From: Geminicoccaceae bacterium | Lineage (GTDB): Bacteria; Pseudomonadota; Alphaproteobacteria; Geminicoccales; Geminicoccaceae | DNA: 10,939 nt | Direction: 5' to 3' | NCBI GenBank assembly: GCA_030824835.1 | Contig: JAPJRA010000059.1 | Coordinates: 1-10,939, forward strand | In this document: one piece after another, positions 6,971 through 10,939 of the stretch | How positions within the stretch are numbered: the stretch's first letter is position 1 | Layout: each line of letters begins with the position of its first letter | Position numbers and translations under genes: made by a program | The notes under the pieces: model-generated | Databases searched by the model: none | What the model was told of the DNA's origin: nothing | What the model saw: the letters and a program-made list of their open reading frames with translations, nothing else

Positions 6971-7246
6971 ATGGCCGAAGCTGTGCTGAGCCGTGAGGCC
7001 ACGATCGTCAATCAGCGCGGCCTGCATGCCCGGGCCGCGGCCAAGTTCGTGCGCACCGCCGCCACATTCGTAGCCCGGGTCGAGGTCACTCGCGACGATC
7101 AGACGGTAGCCGGCACTTCGATTCTAGGATTAATGCTGCTTGGAGCGGGCATCGGAACGATACTGACGCTATGCGCCGAAGGTGACGATGCGGCAGAAGC
7201 GTTGGCAGCTTTGGGCGACCTGATCGAGCGCGGCTTCGACGAGTAG
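6971..7246 (+). CDS. ptsH: Phosphocarrier protein HPr (PTS/NPr type)
   Basis: A small phosphocarrier that takes phosphate from EI (PtsP or PtsI, not in the window) and passes it to EIIA proteins. It has 91 residues. The active-site histidine is His19 in QRGLHARAAA. The regulatory serine region is AGTSILGLMLLGAG, with Ser50 equivalent to Ser46 of Bacillus HPr, so the HprK target is retained. The C-terminal half (LCAEGDDAAEALAALGDLI) is standard. It directly follows the EIIA stop. In relatives it may be followed by EI, but here a 139-base gap and ahcY follow, an order also known from Rhizobiales. It could be called NPr (ptsO) for its link with PtsN. Confidence 0.93.
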   Translation: MAEAVLSREATIVNQRGLHARAAAKFVRTAATFVARVEVTRDDQTVAGTSILGLMLLGAGIGTILTLCAEGDDAAEALAALGDLIERGFDE

Positions 7247-7385
7247 CGCATCCACCGTGTCGGTGGCAAGCTTGCCGCTGGTGTACGGCTGTGCTTTAGG
7301 CGGCTCCAGTTTGCAGTGCGGCACGCGCAGCGGTTTTGTTCGTTCGCGGCCGATCCCCTGAGTTCAATCCTGTCGAGGAAGCTTT
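7247..7385 (+). promoter_or_regulatory. Leader region between HPr gene and ahcY with inverted repeats
   Basis: No gene fits here. CCACCG (7252-7257) and CGGTGG (7261-7266) form a 6-base-pair stem with a 3-base loop, directly after the HPr stop, but no T run follows. Farther on, CCGCTG (7275-7280) can pair with CAGCGG (7328-7333), which is followed by TTTTGTT; an inner GTGC (7291-7294) can pair with GCAC (7321-7324). This could be a weak terminator or an ahcY leader structure. I find no convincing -35/-10 pair and no match to the SAH riboswitch core. GAGGAA at 7375-7380, 5 bases before the ahcY ATG, is a strong ribosome binding site. Confidence 0.3.
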
Positions 7386-8786
7386 ATGAGCGCGTCTAGA
7401 GATTATCTGGTGGCGGATATCGGGCTTGCCGATTGGGGCCGGCGCGAGCTGGCGATTGCCGAGACCGAAATGCCCGGCCTGATGGCGATCCGAGCCGAGT
7501 ACGGACCGTCGCAGCCGCTCAAGGGCGCCCGGATCGCCGGCTGCCTGCACATGACGATCCAGACCGCGGTGCTGATCGAGACCCTGAAGGTGCTGGGCGC
7601 CGACGTGCGCTGGGCATCGTGCAACATCTTCTCGACTCAGGACCACGCTGCGGCCGCGATCGCCACGGGCGGCACGCCGGTGTTCGCCGTCAAGGGCGAG
7701 ACGCTCGACGAGTATTGGGACTACGTTCACCGGATCTGCGCCTGGGGGGACGGCGGCTTCCCCAACATGATCCTCGACGATGGCGGCGACGCCACGCTGC
7801 TGTGCATCCTCGGTCGTAAGGCCGAGCGCGACCCGACCGTCCTCGACGACCCGAAGAACGAGGAAGAGGAGGCGCTCTACAAGGCGATGAAGCGGCAGCT
7901 CAAGGCTCATCCCGGCTGGTACACGGCCCTGGGCGATTCGGTGCGCGGCGTCACGGAGGAGACCACCACCGGCGTGCACCGGCTCTACGACATGGAGCGC
8001 CGCGGGGATCTGCTGTTCCCGGCGATCAACGTCAACGACAGCGTCACCAAGTCCAAGTTCGACAATCTCTATGGCTGCCGCGAGAGCCTCGTCGACGGCA
8101 TCCGCCGTGCCACTGACGTGATGATGGCCGGCAAGGTCGCGGTGGTGGCCGGCTTCGGCGACGTCGGCAAGGGCTCCGCCGCCTCGCTGCGCAATGCCGG
8201 CGCCCGCGTCGTGGTCACCGAGATCGACCCGATCTGCGCCCTGCAGGCGGCGATGGAAGGCTACGAGGTCACGACCATGGAGGACGCGGCACCGCGCGCC
8301 GACATCTTCGTCACCGCCACCGGCAATGTCGACGTCATCACGCTCGACCATATGCGGGAGATGAAGGACCGGGCCATCGTCTGCAACATCGGCCATTTCG
8401 ACAGCGAGATCCAGGTCGCCGGGCTGAAGAACCTGCGCTGGCACAACGTCAAGCCGCAGGTGGACGAGATCGAGTTCCCCGACGGCAAGCGGATCCTGCT
8501 GCTGGCCGAGGGCCGTCTGGTCAATCTCGGCTGCGGCACCGGCCATCCGAGCTTCGTCATGTCGGCCTCGTTCGCCAACCAGACGCTGGCCCAGATCGAG
8601 CTGTGGACCAACCCCGAGGCCTACGCCAACAAGGTCTACACGCTGCCCAAGCGCCTCGACGAGAAGGTGGCGGCGCTGCATCTGGAGAAGATCGGCGTCA
8701 AGCTCACCAAGCTCAGCGAGAAGCAGTCGGCCTATATCGGCATCGCCCCGCGCGGTCCGTTCAAGCCCGAGCAATACCGCTACTGA
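7386..8786 (+). CDS. ahcY: Adenosylhomocysteinase (S-adenosyl-L-homocysteine hydrolase)
   Basis: Cytoplasmic NAD-dependent enzyme that hydrolyses S-adenosylhomocysteine to adenosine and homocysteine, removing the product inhibitor of methyltransferases and feeding methionine recycling. The 466-residue protein is full length for the proteobacterial form, which carries a roughly 40-residue insertion relative to the mammalian enzyme. Visible hallmarks are the N-terminal [18 protein letters not shown], the substrate segment [27 protein letters not shown] with the catalytic lysine region, the Rossmann motif GFGDVGKG at 256-263 with [23 protein letters not shown], and the conserved end PFKPEQYRY. 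The start has GAGGAA at a 5-base spacing. Its codons are strongly GC-ending, unlike the more mixed use in the genes just upstream; this fits high expression. Confidence 0.98.
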   Translation: MSASRDYLVADIGLADWGRRELAIAETEMPGLMAIRAEYGPSQPLKGARIAGCLHMTIQTAVLIETLKVLGADVRWASCNIFSTQDHAAAAIATGGTPVFAVKGETLDEYWDYVHRICAWGDGGFPNMILDDGGDATLLCILGRKAERDPTVLDDPKNEEEEALYKAMKRQLKAHPGWYTALGDSVRGVTEETTTGVHRLYDMERRGDLLFPAINVNDSVTKSKFDNLYGCRESLVDGIRRATDVMMAGKVAVVAGFGDVGKGSAASLRNAGARVVVTEIDPICALQAAMEGYEVTTMEDAAPRADIFVTATGNVDVITLDHMREMKDRAIVCNIGHFDSEIQVAGLKNLRWHNVKPQVDEIEFPDGKRILLLAEGRLVNLGCGTGHPSFVMSASFANQTLAQIELWTNPEAYANKVYTLPKRLDEKVAALHLEKIGVKLTKLSEKQSAYIGIAPRGPFKPEQYRY

Positions 8787-8800
8787 CCGGGACGACGGGC

Positions 8801-9292
8801 ATGGAGCGGGCTCAGATCGGCCTCCTCCTGCCCGATCTCGCCGCCACCCGTGCCTTGGGTGCGCGGCTCGGCGCCTGCCTCGCCTCCGGCAGCGTCGTGC
8901 TGCTGACGGGCGATCTCGGCGCCGGCAAGAGCGAACTGGCACGGGCGGTGATCCGCGGTCTCGCCGGGACCAACATCGCCGTGCCAAGCCCGACCTTCAC
9001 CCTGCTCCAGAGCTACGAGCTGCCGGGCCTCGAGGTCACCCACAGCGACCTCTACCGTATCGGCGATGTGAGCGAGATCGACGAGATCGGACTCGAGGAA
9101 TGCTGGCAGCGTGGTGCGGTGCTCGTCGAATGGCCAGACCGTGCACCATGGCTGTGGCCGGCCGAGCGACTGACTGTGACGCTGGACCTGCTGCCTGACC
9201 ACACCGCAGGTGCCCGGCAGGTGGCGCTGGAAGGTACCGGGAGATGGGCAGCGCTGCTGCCAAATCTCGCTGGCGGGCAGCAATACCGTTAG
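8801..9292 (+). CDS. tsaE: tRNA threonylcarbamoyladenosine biosynthesis ATPase TsaE
   Basis: ATPase that works with TsaB and TsaD to place t6A at position 37 of ANN-decoding tRNAs. It has 163 residues. Walker A is GDLGAGKS at 37-44; the family segments VPSPTFTLLQSYE, HSDLYRIGD, EIGLEE and VLVEWPDRAPWLWP follow in the normal order. Length is typical (150-165). The ATG at 8801 is 14 bases after the ahcY stop with GGGACGACGGG upstream. The frame is also open back into ahcY, but those codons are a shadow of ahcY and are not homologous to TsaE. It is followed after 10 bases by addB. Confidence 0.94.
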   Translation: MERAQIGLLLPDLAATRALGARLGACLASGSVVLLTGDLGAGKSELARAVIRGLAGTNIAVPSPTFTLLQSYELPGLEVTHSDLYRIGDVSEIDEIGLEECWQRGAVLVEWPDRAPWLWPAERLTVTLDLLPDHTAGARQVALEGTGRWAALLPNLAGGQQYR

Positions 9293-9302
9293 GTTGCCGG
9301 GC

Positions 9303-10799
9303 ATGCGCAATGTCCACACCATTCCAGCCAACCAGCCGTTCCTCGACACCCTGATCGAGGGGCTGCTGGAATGGGACCGCGAGCGACTGGCGGATACGCT
9401 GCTGCTGCTGCCTACCCGCCGCGCCTGTCTCGCCGCGCGCGAGGTGTTCCTGCGCGTGAGCGGCGGCACGCCCTTGCTGCTGCCGCGGCTGGTGCCGATC
9501 GGTGAGCCCGACGAGCCGGAGCTGCTGATCGACCCGGCGCTCGAGCTGACCCTGGCTCCGGCCATCAGCCGAGTGCGGCGGCAGCTGCTGTTGACCCGTC
9601 TGGTGCAGGCCAAGGAGCCCGGTATGCCGCTCGAGCAGGCGGTGCGGCTGGCCGCCGAGCTCGCCCGGTTCCTGGACGAGTTGCACAACGAGGAGGTCGG
9701 CCTCGCCGGGCTGGACACGCTGGTACCGGCGGATCTGGCCGATCACTGGCAGCAGACCCAGGTCTTCCTGCAGCTGCTGGCGCAGGCCTGGCCACCCATC
9801 CTGGCCGCCGAGGGCTGCCTCGATCCTTCACTGCGGCGTCGCCTCCTGGTCGATGCGCTGAGCATGAGCTGGCAGCGTGTGGCGCCGAGCCATCCCGTCG
9901 TCGCCGCCGGCGTCACGGGCTCGATTCCCTGCATCGCCCGCCTCCTGGCCCGGATCGCGCGCCTGCCGAACGGCACGGTCGTCCTGCCGGCGCTGGATCG
10001 GACGATCGACAGCGCGGGCTGGGATGCAGTGGGGCCGACCCATCCGCAGTACGGGCTGAAGCGGCTGCTGGACCTGATGGAGATTGACCGCTCGGCGGTG
10101 CGCTCCTGGCCGGATGGGGGGCCGATCCTGCCCCACCCGCGCATTGAGCTCTGGAACCACGTGCTGCGGCCGGCCATGACCACCGAGGACTGGCGGCGCC
10201 GGACGCCGCTGCCGGCTGAGGCTACCGCCGGGCTGGAGGTCGCCGTGGCGGCGGATCTCGCGGGCGAGGCCCTGCAGATCGCGCTGCGCATGCGCCACGC
10301 GTTGGAATCTCAGGGCAAACGTGCCGTGCTGATCACGCCCAGCCGGGTGCTCGGGCGTCGGGTCGCGAGCGAGCTGCTGCGTTGGGGAATCAGGGTCGAC
10401 GACAGTGCGGGCGTGCCGCTCGATCAATCGCCACCGGGCACGTTCCTGCTGCTCACGGCCCATCTCGTGGCCGGGGGGGCTTCGCCGGTAACGCTGCTCT
10501 CGGCGCTCAAGCACCCGCTCGCCAGCGGCGGCATCGGGCAGCGCGAGTTCAGGCGCTTTGCCCGCGCGCTGGAGCGAGGCCTGCTGCGCGGCCCCCGTCT
10601 CGCCGGCGGCCTTGACGGCATGGTGGCGGCACTACGTGCGGTCGAGCCCGGCGGCCGCTGGGAGGCACCCGTGCAGGCGCCCCGACCTGCTGGCCTGGCT
10701 CGAGGATTTGCGCCTGGCGGCCGAGCCATTCGCACGACGGCTGGCCGCCGGCCCGGCAGCGCTTCCCGATCTGCTCGGGGCGCATCTCGCGTTTGCTGA
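9303..10799 (+). CDS. addB: Double-strand break repair protein AddB, N-terminal part, ends early by a frame change
   Basis: AddB is the helicase-like and nuclease partner of AddA in recombinational break repair, the alphaproteobacterial counterpart of RecBCD. From the ATG at 9303 the frame gives 498 residues before a stop at 10797-10799. Residues 1 to about 458 read as alphaproteobacterial AddB: NVHTIPANQPFLDTLIEGLL, LLLPTRRACLAAREVFLR, PLLLPRLVPIG, AISRVRRQLLLTRLV, LAAELARFLDELHNEEVG, LVPADLADHWQQT. The last roughly 40 residues (from about 10684) turn into an Arg-, Gly- and Ser-rich sequence with no AddB character. The true AddB continuation is found in another frame from 10684 (separate entry). 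AddB is normally about 1000 residues, so the Fe-S nuclease end would lie beyond the window. The ATG is 10 bases after the tsaE stop; the open frame upstream of it is a tsaE shadow. Confidence 0.88.
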   Translation: MRNVHTIPANQPFLDTLIEGLLEWDRERLADTLLLLPTRRACLAAREVFLRVSGGTPLLLPRLVPIGEPDEPELLIDPALELTLAPAISRVRRQLLLTRLVQAKEPGMPLEQAVRLAAELARFLDELHNEEVGLAGLDTLVPADLADHWQQTQVFLQLLAQAWPPILAAEGCLDPSLRRRLLVDALSMSWQRVAPSHPVVAAGVTGSIPCIARLLARIARLPNGTVVLPALDRTIDSAGWDAVGPTHPQYGLKRLLDLMEIDRSAVRSWPDGGPILPHPRIELWNHVLRPAMTTEDWRRRTPLPAEATAGLEVAVAADLAGEALQIALRMRHALESQGKRAVLITPSRVLGRRVASELLRWGIRVDDSAGVPLDQSPPGTFLLLTAHLVAGGASPVTLLSALKHPLASGGIGQREFRRFARALERGLLRGPRLAGGLDGMVAALRAVEPGGRWEAPVQAPRPAGLARGFAPGGRAIRTTAGRRPGSASRSARGASRVC

Positions 10800-10939
10800 G
10801 TGGCTCGCGGCCGACCGCGAAGGCGGGGCCGATGCGCTCTGGTCGATGGAGGCCGGCGCCACCGCCAGAGAGTTCGTGGCCGAGGTGCAGCAGGCCGGGG
10901 ATGTCGCCGGCCCCGTGCCGAGCAGCGCCTACCCGGCAC
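10684..10939 (+). pseudogene. addB: Continuation of addB in a shifted frame, cut by the window end
   Basis: Reading from GAC at 10684 gives 85 open codons to the window end, starting DLLAWLEDLRLAAEPFARRL and later containing LPDLLGAHLAFAEWLAADRE, ALWSMEAGATAREFVAE and PVPSSAYPA. This is the Leu/Ala-rich helical pattern, and the segment before the next helicase-like domain, expected in the middle of AddB. Third positions are GC-rich, as in real genes here. It joins the upstream part if one C of the CCCC run at 10680-10683 is skipped, giving VQAP followed by DLLAW. It has no start of its own, so it is either the rest of a mutated addB, a base-call error in a homopolymer, or translated by +1 slippage. 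The feature type reflects the sequence as given; the gene may be intact in the organism. Confidence 0.75.

Noticed and set aside
7247..7385. SAH riboswitch ahead of ahcY
   Set aside because: The conserved core I know for this RNA class (a GAGGAGCG-type segment with its pseudoknot partner) is not present in the gap.
7296..8987. A 563-codon open frame on the minus strand opposite ahcY
   Set aside because: It is the antisense shadow of a strongly GC3-biased gene, giving a low-complexity Arg/Asp/Val-rich product. The + strand carries an unmistakable AhcY over most of its length.
8770..9288. Direct repeat AGCAATACCG at the 3' ends of both ahcY (8770-8779) and tsaE (9279-9288)
   Set aside because: A 10-base match is expected several times by chance in a window of this size, and both copies lie inside coding sequence (QYR at each C terminus). 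No sign of an attachment site or deletion scar.

Overview
This is a GC-rich window, tightly packed and with every gene on the + strand. It looks like an alphaproteobacterial chromosome, most like the Rhodospirillales and relatives. The evidence is gene content and order (inference from memory of the group): a tRNA-Leu end, a short HRDC-less RNase D, kdsD-lptA-lptB-rpoN-ptsN, then the short alphaproteobacterial HPr kinase, rapZ, an EIIA of the mannose family, HPr, ahcY, tsaE and an alphaproteobacterial-type addB. I cannot assign a genus. These are chromosomal housekeeping genes. I see no insertion sequence, phage gene, CRISPR array or obvious transferred island.

Layout. 1-34 is the 3' end of a tRNA-Leu. 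114-725 is rnd. A 143-base gap (726-868) holds a good sigma70-type promoter candidate. From 869 to 7246 eight or nine genes run almost without gaps: kdsD, lptA, lptB and rpoN; a 74-base spacer with a nested inverted repeat; then ptsN, hprK, rapZ, EIIA and HPr. Several junctions overlap or abut (ATGA at kdsD/lptA, TTGA at ptsN/hprK, direct abutment at EIIA/HPr), which suggests one or a few transcripts. A 139-base gap precedes ahcY, which is followed by tsaE and the start of addB.

How the genes fit together. KdsD makes arabinose 5-phosphate for Kdo, and LptA and LptB are parts of the LPS export machine. RpoN is sigma-54. PtsN, the mannose-type EIIA and HPr are phosphoryl carriers of a regulatory (nitrogen-type) PTS; HprK can phosphorylate HPr on serine, and RapZ is a nucleotide-binding regulator linked in other bacteria to amino-sugar supply for the envelope. 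No EI or membrane permease is in the window, so the PTS here looks regulatory. AhcY recycles S-adenosylhomocysteine, TsaE serves tRNA t6A synthesis and AddB serves double-strand break repair.

No new system stands out. The most notable points are: (1) addB changes frame at a run of four C at 10680-10683, and coding of clear AddB character continues in another frame to the window end; (2) genes I would expect in this neighbourhood in relatives are absent (lptC between kdsD and lptA, hpf between rpoN and ptsN, the amgK/murU pair between tsaE and addB); (3) the ptsN leader can fold into a hairpin just ahead of a strong ribosome binding site.
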